A stretch of 64,000 bases of DNA from Bacteroidota bacterium. Lineage in GTDB: Bacteria; Bacteroidota; Bacteroidia; AKYH767-A; 2013-40CM-41-45. Position 1 is the first letter of the stretch; every line of letters begins with the position of its first letter. The translations under genes and the position numbers were made by a program. The stretch lies in contig JADJON010000001.1 of NCBI GenBank assembly GCA_016713765.1, positions 992,001 to 1,056,000 on the forward strand, written 5' to 3'. This document shows positions 1-9,000 of the stretch, one piece after another. Under the pieces are notes generated by a model, which saw only the letters and a program-made list of their open reading frames with translations, had not been told where the DNA came from and ran no database searches.

Positions 1-2
1 TC

Positions 3-1862
3 GCTTCCGCCTCGATGGTCAAGTGCTTCGGTGGTAACGACGGATCCGCATCCGTGACCGCAACATCAGGAACGCCGCCGTATCAGTATGCCTGGTCACC
101 GGGAGGCGGAACGACGAATACCCTGAATGGGTTGAGTGCGGGTAACTATTCCGTGCAAGTGACCGATGTCAGCGGATGTACCGTAACGCTTCCGGTTTCG
201 ATTACCCAACCCGATGTATTGCAGGCAGCGACGAGCACCACGGCAGTCAGTTGCTTTGGAGCCTCAACCGGCGCTGCTACCGTGACAGTGACAGGTGGAA
301 CGTCGCCTTACACTTATCTGTGGAACCCGGGAAATGCGACAACTACCGGTATCAGCAACCGGCCGGCCGGTAACTACACGGTTACGATTACGGATGCGAA
401 TGCTTGTACGACGACCTCAGCAGCCTCGATCACCCAACCGCCGGTGATCAACCTTAATATGCAATCGACACCGGTAAGCTGCAACGCGACGAACGGCACT
501 GCAACCGTGATTCCTTCCGGTGGTTCGGGAGCTTTCACATTCAGTTGGTTCCCGTCGAACGATACAACCGCAACAGCAGACAGCCTTTCACCGGGAACTT
601 ATGTAGTCGTGGTAACCGATGGAAACGGATGTACCCGATCCGGGAATGTAACCGTGAATGCGTTGCCGGTCCCGCACGTGCAAGTCGACTCGAGCCGTTC
701 CGTTACCTGCAATGGTGACACAAATGGCGCGGTTTTCTGTTCCGTATCCGGCGGCGCGGCTCCATTCAACTATCAATGGACGGGCACTGCCGGCACCGGA
801 TCCAGCCTGACGAACATCGGTGCGGGTATCTACCAATTGCTGGTCATCGACGCGAACGGTTGCCGGGATTCCATTTTGGCTCAAGTGCAGGAACCTTCGC
901 CGCTGGCCATACTGCTTACGACCGAAAATGTGTTGTGTGCGGGCGCTGCAAGTGGTCGCATCTTCGCGGAAGTTGGAGGCGGAGTGCCGCCGTATTCGTA
1001 CAACTGGACACCAGGTGGACAAGTGAACGATACCGCGGTCGGGTTGACGGGTGGAACGTATCAGGTCTTCGTTACGGACTCCAACGGATGTACGACCCAG
1101 GGAAGTGCGGCAATCACGGAACCCGCGGCCATTCAGGCCACCGTCACCGGAGTTGACGCGCTTTGCGCAACGAATTGTGACGGACATGGTGAAGTGACCA
1201 TTGCCGGTGGCGTTGAACCGTATTTCGTCACCTGGTGCAACGGAGATACGACCCGGCAGGTGAATAATCTGTGCGGAGGCGACTGCCAGGTCCTCATCAC
1301 CGATGGCAATGGTTGTGGCATATCACAAACCATCAGCCTGCAGCAACCGGATACACTGCAATTGACCGTTGCTCATACCAATCCTTCCTGTCAGGGTTGT
1401 GCCGACGGTACCGCATCGGTTGATGTGAGCGGTGGATTACCTCCGTATGCATACGACTGGAGCCCGGTCACCGGTACGGCTGATTCGATCAGCGCGTTGG
1501 TTGCCGGCTGGTATGTGGTCTGTGTAACGGATTCGGGTGGATGCAGTCGTTGCGACAGCGTCGAAGTCCTCGACGGTCCCGTGGGCCTCGAAGAAGTGGC
1601 GTTTCAGTCGGGGCTCTATGTGTATCCGAATCCATTCTCCGACGCGACCACCTTCCTCTTTTCGCTGGCTGTTACACAGGATGTCAGGCTGGAGATCTTC
1701 GACATGACAGGGCAACTGGTATCCGTGGTGGCCCGGGACCGTTTGGCTGCCGGCGTACACCGCTTCCGGTGGGAATCCCCACAACTGGCGCCGGGACTGT
1801 ATCAGTTTCGATTCCTGAACGGGCAGCGTTCGCAGGCGGGTACGCTGGTTATCCAGCGATAA
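3..1862 (+). CDS. SprB-repeat T9SS surface protein (5' partial)
   Basis: The reading frame is open at the left edge of the window, so only the C-terminal part of this exported protein is present. It holds seven tandem SprB-type repeats of about 75-85 residues. Each begins with a Cys-containing 'VxCFGxxxG' stretch, continues with 'GGxxPYxYxWxP' and ends with 'AGxYxVxVTDxxGC'. Such repeats occur in the gliding adhesin SprB and other large Bacteroidota surface proteins. The last 85 or so residues form a type A T9SS sorting domain, beginning at 'LYVYPNPFSDATTFLF' and ending 'GTLVIQR'. I infer a secreted or cell-surface adhesin-like role, but the ligand cannot be seen. The next gene follows after about 90 bp on the same strand. 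Confidence 0.85.
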   Translation, partial: ASASMVKCFGGNDGSASVTATSGTPPYQYAWSPGGGTTNTLNGLSAGNYSVQVTDVSGCTVTLPVSITQPDVLQAATSTTAVSCFGASTGAATVTVTGGTSPYTYLWNPGNATTTGISNRPAGNYTVTITDANACTTTSAASITQPPVINLNMQSTPVSCNATNGTATVIPSGGSGAFTFSWFPSNDTTATADSLSPGTYVVVVTDGNGCTRSGNVTVNALPVPHVQVDSSRSVTCNGDTNGAVFCSVSGGAAPFNYQWTGTAGTGSSLTNIGAGIYQLLVIDANGCRDSILAQVQEPSPLAILLTTENVLCAGAASGRIFAEVGGGVPPYSYNWTPGGQVNDTAVGLTGGTYQVFVTDSNGCTTQGSAAITEPAAIQATVTGVDALCATNCDGHGEVTIAGGVEPYFVTWCNGDTTRQVNNLCGGDCQVLITDGNGCGISQTISLQQPDTLQLTVAHTNPSCQGCADGTASVDVSGGLPPYAYDWSPVTGTADSISALVAGWYVVCVTDSGGCSRCDSVEVLDGPVGLEEVAFQSGLYVYPNPFSDATTFLFSLAVTQDVRLEIFDMTGQLVSVVARDRLAAGVHRFRWESPQLAPGLYQFRFLNGQRSQAGTLVIQR

Positions 1863-1951
1863 TGGACGCTTGCTGTGCAAAAAGCCTGATTTAATACATT
1901 GCTTTATTGGCGCCCAAAGCGTAGGTTTGGTTGGAAGACCGATCCAACGCT

Positions 1952-4720
1952 ATGCTGAAGGGAGTATCCTGCGCCCTCCTGGGGCTTTTTATCCTGCTGA
2001 CTTTTCGGGCAAATGCACAGTCCGTTTCCGGCACCATCCGTGACGGAAAAACCAACGAGCCGGTAATCGGCGCGATCGTGCAGATCAAAGACGGAAAGGG
2101 TGGGGCTGCCACCGACCTCGATGGTCGGTTCGAGATCAGCCCGGCACCGGCCTTGCCTTTCACACTCCTCATCACCTATGTCGGGTATGAAAACCTGGAA
2201 ACGCAGGTCACCAGTCTGGATAAGCCGATCACGCTGAAGTTGCGCGCGAAAGAGGTCGAACTGAAAGGTGTTGAGGTGACCGGCAGCCGCATCTCCGAAA
2301 AGCAGAAACAGGCGCCGCTGACGGTCGAGTCGATGGACATCATCGCGATCAAGGATTGTCCGCAACCTTCCTTTTATCAGGCACTCGGTACGCTCAAAGG
2401 AGTTGACATGACCACTGCTTCGCTGGGTTTTACGGTCATCAACACCCGCGGATTCAACAGCACATCTCCGGTTCGTTCGTTGCAATTGATCGATGGGGTC
2501 GATAACCAATCGCCTGGCCTCAATTTCTCGCTGGGCAATTTTCTTGGAGCTCCCGAACTCGATGTCTTGAAAGTCGACCTCATCGCCGGCGCAAGCACTG
2601 CCTTTTATGGCCCCAATGCATTCAACGGTGTCATCAGCATCACCAGCCGCAGTCCGTTTATCAAGCCTGGATTGGAGGTTTCCGTGAAAGCCGGTGAACG
2701 AAATCTGCTGGAAGCTTCAGTTCGCTGGGCGCAGGTGTTCAGGAATAAGGAGGGCAAAGAGAAATTCGGTTACAAGCTGAACTTGTTTGCCATGAAAGCG
2801 AACGATTGGGAAGCGGAAAATGCCGATCCAACCGAGCAGTCCCGCGACGGTATCACAAATCCGGGCGGCTACGATGCGGTGAATCGTTACGGCGATGAGT
2901 ACAATTCCGCCATGGACCTGACCGGTGCCATTACCTTGTATCCCGGCGGCGGCCGCTTTTACCGCAGCGGCTATTGGGAGCGCGACCTGGTCGACTACAA
3001 CTCCCGAAACCTCAAGACGAATGTCGCTTTTCATTACAAGATCAAGGACTCGGTGGAAGTCATCCTGGCTTCGAGCTTCGGTACCGGCACCACCGTTTAT
3101 CAGGGGGATAACCGTTACAGCTTGAAGGACATCCTGTTTTTTCAGAATAGGATCGAGTTAAGGAAGCCGGATAAGTATTTCCTGCGGCTATATGCTACCA
3201 ACGAGGATGCGGGTAAATCGTACGACGCGTACTTCACTGCGCTGCTGTTGCAACGTACGGCCAAGAGTGATCCCGACTGGGCCAACGACTATTATACCAA
3301 GTACCGATCCTTCCGCAGTCGGATCATCACGTATCCCGGTTATCCGCAACCTTCCCAGTACCCGCGGTATGAAGATTACGTAGCGGCGATCAACCCCTTC
3401 CTCCTGGAGAATTATTACGATTCACTCGTGACCTATCATAACATCTCGCGTGCATACGCCGATGGTGTTGGCTCCTCGAATCTGAATGATCCGTTTCTGG
3501 CGCCCGGAACGATGGCGTTCGATACTGCGTTCGCCGGCATTACCTCGCGAAAGTCCTATTCGGAAGGTGGTTCACGGTTTTACGACAAGTCGGCGCTCTA
3601 CCATGCTCAGGGCGAGTACAAGTTCATACCGGCGTTCATGGACATTACCCTGGGTGGAAACTTCCGCTTGTATCGTCCGTCATCGGATGGAACCATTTTT
3701 TCCGATACTGCCGGACGTCGGATCACCAATCAGGAGTTTGGGGTTTATACCGGTTTCGAAAAGGGAATCGGAGAAAAGCTGAAACTCAACCTGACAGCGC
3801 GTTTCGACAAGAACGAGAATTTCGACGCGCTCTTTTCACCGGCTCTTTCGGCGGTTTATACCATGAAGCCTAACCAGATCCTTCGCGTATCGTTTTCCTC
3901 CGCTATCCGGAATCCCACACTCGCTGACCAATTCCTCTATTACAATGTCGGTCGTGCGGTCCTGTTGGGCAATACGAAAGGGTACGATTCTCTGGTGACG
4001 GTCCCGTCCCTGCTCGATTACTTCATCAACCAAACCCCCTTGGAGTATTTCAATCTCGATCCGGTCAAGCCCGAGAAAGTGCGTACTGTAGAACTCGGCT
4101 ACCGGGGAACGATCGGGAAGAACCTCTTCGTCGACCTGGTCGGTTATTACAGCAGCTACACCGACTTTATCGGCTACCAGGTCGGTGCCGATGTAACGGT
4201 GATCCCGAGCGCTTCGCTCATTTACATCAACAACATTTACCGGATCGCCGCCAACGCATCGGAATCGGTATCGACCTATGGTACCTCCATTGGCCTGAGC
4301 TATTTTCTGGGAAAGTTCCTGACGATCAACGGCAACTATTCCTTCAATCGTTTGGAAAAGAGTTCATCCGATCCGTTGATCCCGGCATACAATACGCCGG
4401 AAAACAAGTACAATATCGGGATCTCGGGTCGTGATATCGAGGCTGAGGTGCTTGGACTTCGACTCCGGAATTACGGCTTCAGCATTAACTATAAGTGGGT
4501 GGAAGGATTCCGCTTTGAGGGCTCTCCCCAGTTCACCGGCTATGTGCCGCAATATGATTTTGTCGATGCCCAGATCTCCAAGCGGGTGCCGAAAATTCAC
4601 GCGACCTTCAAGGTGGGCGCGTCCAATGTGCTGAATCAGCGTAGGTTTACGGTTTACGGCGGACCGGAAACGGGTCGCCTGGCCTATGCTTCCATTTTAG
4701 TGGAGCTTCAGAAAAATTGA
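1952..4720 (+). CDS. TonB-dependent outer-membrane receptor with carboxypeptidase-regulatory-like domain
   Basis: This 922-residue protein has the usual Bacteroidota TonB-dependent transporter layout. A signal peptide (residues 1-22, ending 'FRANAQ') is followed by a CarboxypepD_reg-like beta-sandwich (about 24-108, 'GTIRDGKTNEPVIGAIV...TDLDGRFEI'). A plug domain (about 115-240) carries 'NTRGFNSTSPVRSLQLIDGV', and a long beta-barrel ends in an aromatic-poor 'ILVELQKN'. It should import a large or scarce substrate across the outer membrane using TonB energy; the substrate is unknown. No SusD-like partner is adjacent. I chose the ATG at 1952 because it gives a clean signal peptide; an in-frame TTG lies 21 bp upstream. 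Two secreted hydrolases follow on the same strand, 66 bp downstream, which may hint at a shared substrate. Confidence 0.88.
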   Translation: MLKGVSCALLGLFILLTFRANAQSVSGTIRDGKTNEPVIGAIVQIKDGKGGAATDLDGRFEISPAPALPFTLLITYVGYENLETQVTSLDKPITLKLRAKEVELKGVEVTGSRISEKQKQAPLTVESMDIIAIKDCPQPSFYQALGTLKGVDMTTASLGFTVINTRGFNSTSPVRSLQLIDGVDNQSPGLNFSLGNFLGAPELDVLKVDLIAGASTAFYGPNAFNGVISITSRSPFIKPGLEVSVKAGERNLLEASVRWAQVFRNKEGKEKFGYKLNLFAMKANDWEAENADPTEQSRDGITNPGGYDAVNRYGDEYNSAMDLTGAITLYPGGGRFYRSGYWERDLVDYNSRNLKTNVAFHYKIKDSVEVILASSFGTGTTVYQGDNRYSLKDILFFQNRIELRKPDKYFLRLYATNEDAGKSYDAYFTALLLQRTAKSDPDWANDYYTKYRSFRSRIITYPGYPQPSQYPRYEDYVAAINPFLLENYYDSLVTYHNISRAYADGVGSSNLNDPFLAPGTMAFDTAFAGITSRKSYSEGGSRFYDKSALYHAQGEYKFIPAFMDITLGGNFRLYRPSSDGTIFSDTAGRRITNQEFGVYTGFEKGIGEKLKLNLTARFDKNENFDALFSPALSAVYTMKPNQILRVSFSSAIRNPTLADQFLYYNVGRAVLLGNTKGYDSLVTVPSLLDYFINQTPLEYFNLDPVKPEKVRTVELGYRGTIGKNLFVDLVGYYSSYTDFIGYQVGADVTVIPSASLIYINNIYRIAANASESVSTYGTSIGLSYFLGKFLTINGNYSFNRLEKSSSDPLIPAYNTPENKYNIGISGRDIEAEVLGLRLRNYGFSINYKWVEGFRFEGSPQFTGYVPQYDFVDAQISKRVPKIHATFKVGASNVLNQRRFTVYGGPETGRLAYASILVELQKN

Positions 4721-4786
4721 CCTTGGCCATTCCGTTCCGGAATCGGAATTTCCGTAAATTGCATTTCCTATCTTAACCTGACTCGG

Positions 4787-6322
4787 ATGAAAAAACAACT
4801 ACTTCTGATCTTGTGTGCGGTTTCCCTCTGGCAGTTCGCGTCTGCGCAACGCTACTCAACGGAAATCTTTTCCGATGTTTCTGTACAGCAGAACATCGTT
4901 TATGGTGACAACTTCAGTGTTCTCACCGGCACACCTACCAGCGTTCAGCTGAAAATGGACGTGTATACTCCCGTTGGAGACGTCGAAACCAGCCGTCCGG
5001 TCGTGGTCATGCTCCACACCGGCAGCTTCCTGCCGGCGATCATCAACCAGACGCCTACCGGTTCGATGCGCGACAGCGCCATCGTGGAAATGTGCAGCCG
5101 CTTCGCACGCCGCGGCTATGTGGCCATCTCCGCCGACTACCGTACCGGCTGGAACCCGCAGGCCGTCGGTTCTGCCGGACAGGATATCCGTACCGGTAGC
5201 CTGCTCCAGGCTGTTTACCGGAGTATCCTCGATATCAAGGCTTGTGTCCGTTACATCAAGAATGATGTGGCGACCGCCAACACATACGGTATCGATACCA
5301 CCAAGATCATCCTCGGCGGTATGGGCTCCGGCGGTTATATCGCGCTTGCCTATGCTACCATTCAGGATACGGCCGACTTCAACCTGCCGAAGTTCATCAG
5401 CAGCACTACGAATGCGTCCTATGGCTTCGTCGCGGGTTCCAGCTATGTGAACACCGGCCTCTGGGGTGATATCGAAGGCTACGGCGGAACACCCGGCCTC
5501 AATAACCCGAACAATACACCCGGTCGTTCGACCGATGTTGCATTCGTCTTCAATTGCGGCGGCGCGCTCGGCGACAGCTCCTGGCTGCGCGCCGGTGACG
5601 TACCGATGGTTTGTTTCCATCCGGTAACCGATCCGTTCGCTCCTTATGGAGACGGTACGGTTATCGTTCCGACCACCGGCGACCCGGTTGTCGACGTAAG
5701 CGGTAGCCAGACCATCGTTACACGTGCCAATGCCTTGGGTAACAACGATTGCTTCCTTTCCGCTACGTTCACTGATCCTTTCACGGCGGCTGCCGACCTT
5801 AACAACAACGGTCAGGATGGACTGTTCCCCTTCCTCTTCGCCACGCCGCAGGCTGGTCCCTGGGAGTGGTTCGATTCAACCACTACTGTTCAGGTTGCCA
5901 TCGCCCTCGGTCTCGGACAAGCTGCCGGAACGCAGATCTATCAGAACGCCAAACTGACCAACCCGGATATGTCGAAAGCCAAAGGAATGGCCTACATCGA
6001 CACCATTCAGGGTTACGTCAACCCGCGTATGATCCAGTGTCTCGGCCTAAACGTTGGCATTACCGATCTGGGTCAATTGAATCAGCAGGTTTCGGTTTAC
6101 CCGAATCCTTCGGCCGGCGCTTTCACCGTCGACCTTCGTCAGGTTGCCGACGCTGTTTCGTACATCCGCGTGGCTGATCTGACCGGACAAATCGTCCGCG
6201 ATCTTCGTCCGGATCTCAGCGGTCTCAACCCGGTCGATGCCGCCGGACTTTCAAAAGGTGTCTACACCGTACGCGTCGGCTTCTCCAACGGCGAAGTCGT
6301 GCGCAAAGTGGTGCTGCAATAA
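4787..6322 (+). CDS. Secreted alpha/beta-hydrolase paralogue with altered catalytic site, T9SS type A
   Basis: The protein has 511 residues, with a signal peptide (1-20, 'LWQFASAQ'), an alpha/beta-hydrolase fold of the carboxylesterase/lipase type and a type A T9SS tail starting 'VYPNPSAGAFTVDL'. It aligns along its length with the next gene (same 'YSTEIFSDVSVQQNIVYG' opening, 'FARRGYVAISADYR', 'DIKACVRYIKND'). The nucleophile elbow, however, reads MGSGG instead of GxSxG. No His follows the Asp region ('VTDPFAPYG'): the position of the partner's 'GADH' is occupied by a Trp-rich 'GPWEWFD'. The only two His residues are in the oxyanion-loop 'LHTGSF' and in 'CFHPVTD'. It may therefore be a binding protein or non-classical hydrolase rather than an active esterase. 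A strong terminator follows the stop codon. Confidence 0.8.
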   Translation: MKKQLLLILCAVSLWQFASAQRYSTEIFSDVSVQQNIVYGDNFSVLTGTPTSVQLKMDVYTPVGDVETSRPVVVMLHTGSFLPAIINQTPTGSMRDSAIVEMCSRFARRGYVAISADYRTGWNPQAVGSAGQDIRTGSLLQAVYRSILDIKACVRYIKNDVATANTYGIDTTKIILGGMGSGGYIALAYATIQDTADFNLPKFISSTTNASYGFVAGSSYVNTGLWGDIEGYGGTPGLNNPNNTPGRSTDVAFVFNCGGALGDSSWLRAGDVPMVCFHPVTDPFAPYGDGTVIVPTTGDPVVDVSGSQTIVTRANALGNNDCFLSATFTDPFTAAADLNNNGQDGLFPFLFATPQAGPWEWFDSTTTVQVAIALGLGQAAGTQIYQNAKLTNPDMSKAKGMAYIDTIQGYVNPRMIQCLGLNVGITDLGQLNQQVSVYPNPSAGAFTVDLRQVADAVSYIRVADLTGQIVRDLRPDLSGLNPVDAAGLSKGVYTVRVGFSNGEVVRKVVLQ

Positions 6323-6346
6323 TTACTACTTGAAGCGAGATGATTG

Positions 6347-6380
6347 GAAGGCCACCCCGAACGGGTGGCCTTCTTTTTTT
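6347..6380 (+). terminator. Rho-independent terminator between the two hydrolase genes
   Basis: A perfect 11-bp stem (GAAGGCCACCC pairing with GGGTGGCCTTC, loop CGAAC) is followed directly by seven T residues. It lies 25 bp after the upstream stop codon and 27 bp before the next start, so the second hydrolase probably has separate or read-through expression. Confidence 0.9.
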
Positions 6381-6406
6381 GTATTGGTAATTCATTACCT
6401 TCATGC

Positions 6407-7666
6407 ATGCTTCGATCACTACTGTTATTCGCATTCGGTATTTCCCTGGCCTGGAACGCCAGCGCCCAAACGATCATCGATTGCGGCTCCGGCCGTTACG
6501 ATTCCGAGCTGTTCCCGGACGTGACGGTTCAATCCGATGTGATTTACGGTTCCAACGTTGACGCCAATGGTCAGACGCTTCAGTTGAAGATGGACATCTA
6601 CCAACCGGACGGTGATACTGCGGCCTACCGGCCGGCCATCGTCATGGTCCATGGCGGTAGTTTCATTGCCGGGTCGAAACTCGACAACGACGTTGTGGAG
6701 ATCTGTACCCGTTTCGCTAAACGAGGGTATGTCTGTGCTTCCATCGACTACCGAATCGGTATTCCGTTTCCGATCGCGGAAGCGAACGCGGTACGCGCCG
6801 TGTATCGGGCGGTACAGGATATGAAGGCGGCTGTGCGCTTCTTTCGGCAGGATGCCGCCACAACGAATACCTATCGGATCGATCCCGATATCATCTTCGG
6901 CGGGGGGAGCTCCGCCGGCGCTTTCACCGCGTTGCACCTCGCTTACCTCGATGATCCCGCGGAACTGCCGTCTCAGATCGACACCGTCGCGCTCGGCGGT
7001 ATGGAAGGTAACAGCGGTAATCCCGGGTATTCATCGGAGATCAAAGCCGTCGTGAATCTTTGTGGCGCGTTGGGTAATAAGACGTGGATTCATCCCGGCG
7101 ATGAACCGCTCTGCAGCATGCACGGAACGGTGGACAATACAGTCCCCTATGGAACCGACATGATCTACCTGGCCGGGATCTTCCCGATCATGATCGTGGA
7201 TGGAAGCTATCCGGTTGCCGAACAAGGGAACCTCGTCGGACTCGACAATACCATGTACACGTTCTTTGGTGCCGATCACGTACCCTATGCGATCGATGCC
7301 GCATACATGGACACAACCATTCGCTTCGTCAGCAATTTCCTCTATCGCCAACTCGGCTGCACGCCTGCCGACCCGGAACCGCTCGCGAATACGTTTCCGA
7401 CTACCGGTGTTCAGGATCTGCAAAAAGCGGACTGGAGCATCTTTCCGAATCCGGCAGCAGGCCGTTTCCAATGGCAGAACCTTCCGGCAGAAGCCGCTTC
7501 CTTTCGTTTGGTCGATCCGCAAGGACGTGTTGTCATTAACTCCCGCGAATTCCGCGATCGGGCCGTGGACCTGTCCGGTCTGCCGGCCGGGATGTATTTC
7601 ATTCGGCTGATGAACGAGAAAGAGCAGGAAATAGGTCAGAAAGTGCTGATACTGCTGGGCAAATAA
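6407..7666 (+). CDS. Secreted alpha/beta-hydrolase (carboxylesterase-like), T9SS type A
   Basis: This 419-residue exported hydrolase is the catalytically complete sister of the preceding gene. The ATG at 6407 gives a clear signal peptide ('MLRSLLLFAFGISLAWNASAQ' region); upstream in-frame codons lie inside the terminator. The oxyanion loop is 'MVHGGSF', the nucleophile elbow is 'GGSSAG' (GxSxG), the acid is the Asp in 'GTVDNTVPYG', and the base is the His in 'FFGADHVPYA'. The type A sorting domain begins 'WSIFPNPAAGRFQW' and ends 'QKVLILLGK'. It should act outside the cell or on its surface on an ester or similar bond; the substrate is not evident. The first four fifths is an ordinary single hydrolase domain. 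Confidence 0.86.
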   Translation: MLRSLLLFAFGISLAWNASAQTIIDCGSGRYDSELFPDVTVQSDVIYGSNVDANGQTLQLKMDIYQPDGDTAAYRPAIVMVHGGSFIAGSKLDNDVVEICTRFAKRGYVCASIDYRIGIPFPIAEANAVRAVYRAVQDMKAAVRFFRQDAATTNTYRIDPDIIFGGGSSAGAFTALHLAYLDDPAELPSQIDTVALGGMEGNSGNPGYSSEIKAVVNLCGALGNKTWIHPGDEPLCSMHGTVDNTVPYGTDMIYLAGIFPIMIVDGSYPVAEQGNLVGLDNTMYTFFGADHVPYAIDAAYMDTTIRFVSNFLYRQLGCTPADPEPLANTFPTTGVQDLQKADWSIFPNPAAGRFQWQNLPAEAASFRLVDPQGRVVINSREFRDRAVDLSGLPAGMYFIRLMNEKEQEIGQKVLILLGK

Positions 7667-7714
7667 CCGGCCCGCCCAACTCGAAACTTGGAACTCGGAA
7701 CACGGAACCTGAAA

Positions 7715-7757
7715 CCCGCCTGCCTGCCTTTCGAAGCTTTAGCGTAGGCAGGAAACC
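7715..7757. repeat. Dispersed CCTGCC...GAAGCTTTAGC...GGCAGG repeat
   Basis: This copy of the interspersed hairpin-like repeat (CCTGCCTGCC, then GAAGCTTTAGCGTAGGCAGG) abuts the pdxA stop codon. It is preceded by a short run of the CTCGAAA-type heptamer at 7680-7712. Other copies in the window lie at about 14506, 15265, 41306, 42548, 42607, 46959 and 60600. Confidence 0.75.
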
Positions 7758-8834
7758 TCAATCTCCTCTTCCTTCTTTCGTCTGCTTTCCGAACGCAAGC
7801 GGGTTGGCATTGATCTCGTCGTACTCGGCCCGTTTGCGCAGTACGTCGATGGCCGTATAGATAGCATCGCGAAGTGACTCTTCGTTGGCTTCACCTTTTC
7901 CGGCAATGTCGTAAGCGGTGCCATGATCCGGTGAGGTGCGAACGAACGGGAGTCCGGCCGTGTAATTGACCCCGGTACCGAAACTCAGCGTCTTGAAAGG
8001 AACCAATCCCTGGTCATGGTACATGGCCAAGACGGCGTCGAACTTTTGAAAAGCGCCGGAACCGAAGAATCCGTCGGCAGAGTAAGGGCCATATACGAAC
8101 ATGCCTTCATCGAAACACTGCTTGATGGCCGGGATGATCACCTGCTGCTCCTCTTGCCCGATGAGTCCGTTGTCGCCAGCATGCGGATTGAGCCCCATGA
8201 CGGCAATGCGCGGCTTGCGGAATCCGAAGTCGCGGCGGAGCGATTGGTGCATCAGCTTGATCTTGCGGATAATCTTTTCCACACTCAGTTGGCCTGCGAC
8301 TTCCTTGATCGGTACATGACCGGCCACGACCGCTACGCGTAAGCGTTCGCTGACCAGAAACATCAACGGGTCCTTGACGCCGAACTTCTCGCCGAGATAT
8401 TCGGTGTGACCGGCAAAATTGAAATCCTTGCTTTGGATGTTGTGCTTGTTGATCGGCGCGGTGACCAGCACGTCGATACGACCGTCCAGGAGGTCGTTCA
8501 CGGCCGCTTCCAGGGAACGAAAGGCATATTGTCCACTGATCTCCGTCGCCTTGCCGAATTCCACCGGCACTTCTTCCTCCCAGCAGTTGACGACATTGGT
8601 CTTCCGCAAAATCACTTCACTGCTGCTGCGTACCGTCTGGTATTGAAATTCATTCAGGTTAAGTAGCTTCCGTTGCAGTGAAACCAGTTTATTGCCTGCA
8701 TAAATTACCGGCGTGCAGATCTGGTGCATCCGGTTGTCCAGAAACGTCTTCATCACCACCTCCAACCCGACGCCATTCACGTCGCCGCAGGTAATACCGA
8801 CTTTAATCTGGCCTTCGAGTTCGGGTTGTGACAT
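7758..8834 (-). CDS. pdxA: 4-hydroxythreonine-4-phosphate dehydrogenase PdxA
   Basis: PdxA oxidises 4-phosphohydroxy-L-threonine, after which decarboxylation gives 3-amino-2-oxopropyl phosphate, in the DXP-dependent pyridoxal-5'-phosphate pathway of the cytoplasm. The 358-residue product has the N-terminal 'GITCGDVNGVGLEV' motif (family consensus GDPxGIGPE). The three metal-ligand histidines are at H173 ('AGHVPIKE'), H218 ('LNPHAGDNG') and H273 ('MYHDQGLVPFK'), each seven residues beyond the E. coli positions 166, 211 and 266. The 'GLPFVRTSPDHGTAYDIAG' signature is also present. The gene stands alone between repeat-filled spacers. The start ATG at 8834 leaves a short family-typical leader. 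Confidence 0.96.
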   Translation of the reverse strand: MSQPELEGQIKVGITCGDVNGVGLEVVMKTFLDNRMHQICTPVIYAGNKLVSLQRKLLNLNEFQYQTVRSSSEVILRKTNVVNCWEEEVPVEFGKATEISGQYAFRSLEAAVNDLLDGRIDVLVTAPINKHNIQSKDFNFAGHTEYLGEKFGVKDPLMFLVSERLRVAVVAGHVPIKEVAGQLSVEKIIRKIKLMHQSLRRDFGFRKPRIAVMGLNPHAGDNGLIGQEEQQVIIPAIKQCFDEGMFVYGPYSADGFFGSGAFQKFDAVLAMYHDQGLVPFKTLSFGTGVNYTAGLPFVRTSPDHGTAYDIAGKGEANEESLRDAIYTAIDVLRKRAEYDEINANPLAFGKQTKEGRGD

Positions 8835-8884
8835 GAGGCTGTTGGGTTAAGGCGAAGAGGGGAATTAGGGTTGCTGGGAAATTG

Positions 8885-8999
8885 TAATTGGTAATTAGTA
8901 ATTAGTAATTAGTAATTGGTAATTAGAGACGGGTATTTTTTTTCGCTAAAAAATTCATTCACTATTCACTATTCACTATTCACTGTTCACTATTCACTC
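8885..8999. repeat. Two heptamer tandem arrays (GTAATTA and TTCACTA types)
   Basis: Positions 8885-8926 are near-perfect 7-bp repeats of GTAATT(A/G). Positions 8952-8999 are 7-bp repeats of ATTCACT with one GTTCACT variant. Together they fill almost the whole spacer between pdxA and the aminopeptidase gene and end at the aminopeptidase stop codon. Confidence 0.9.
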
Positions 9000-9000
9000 C

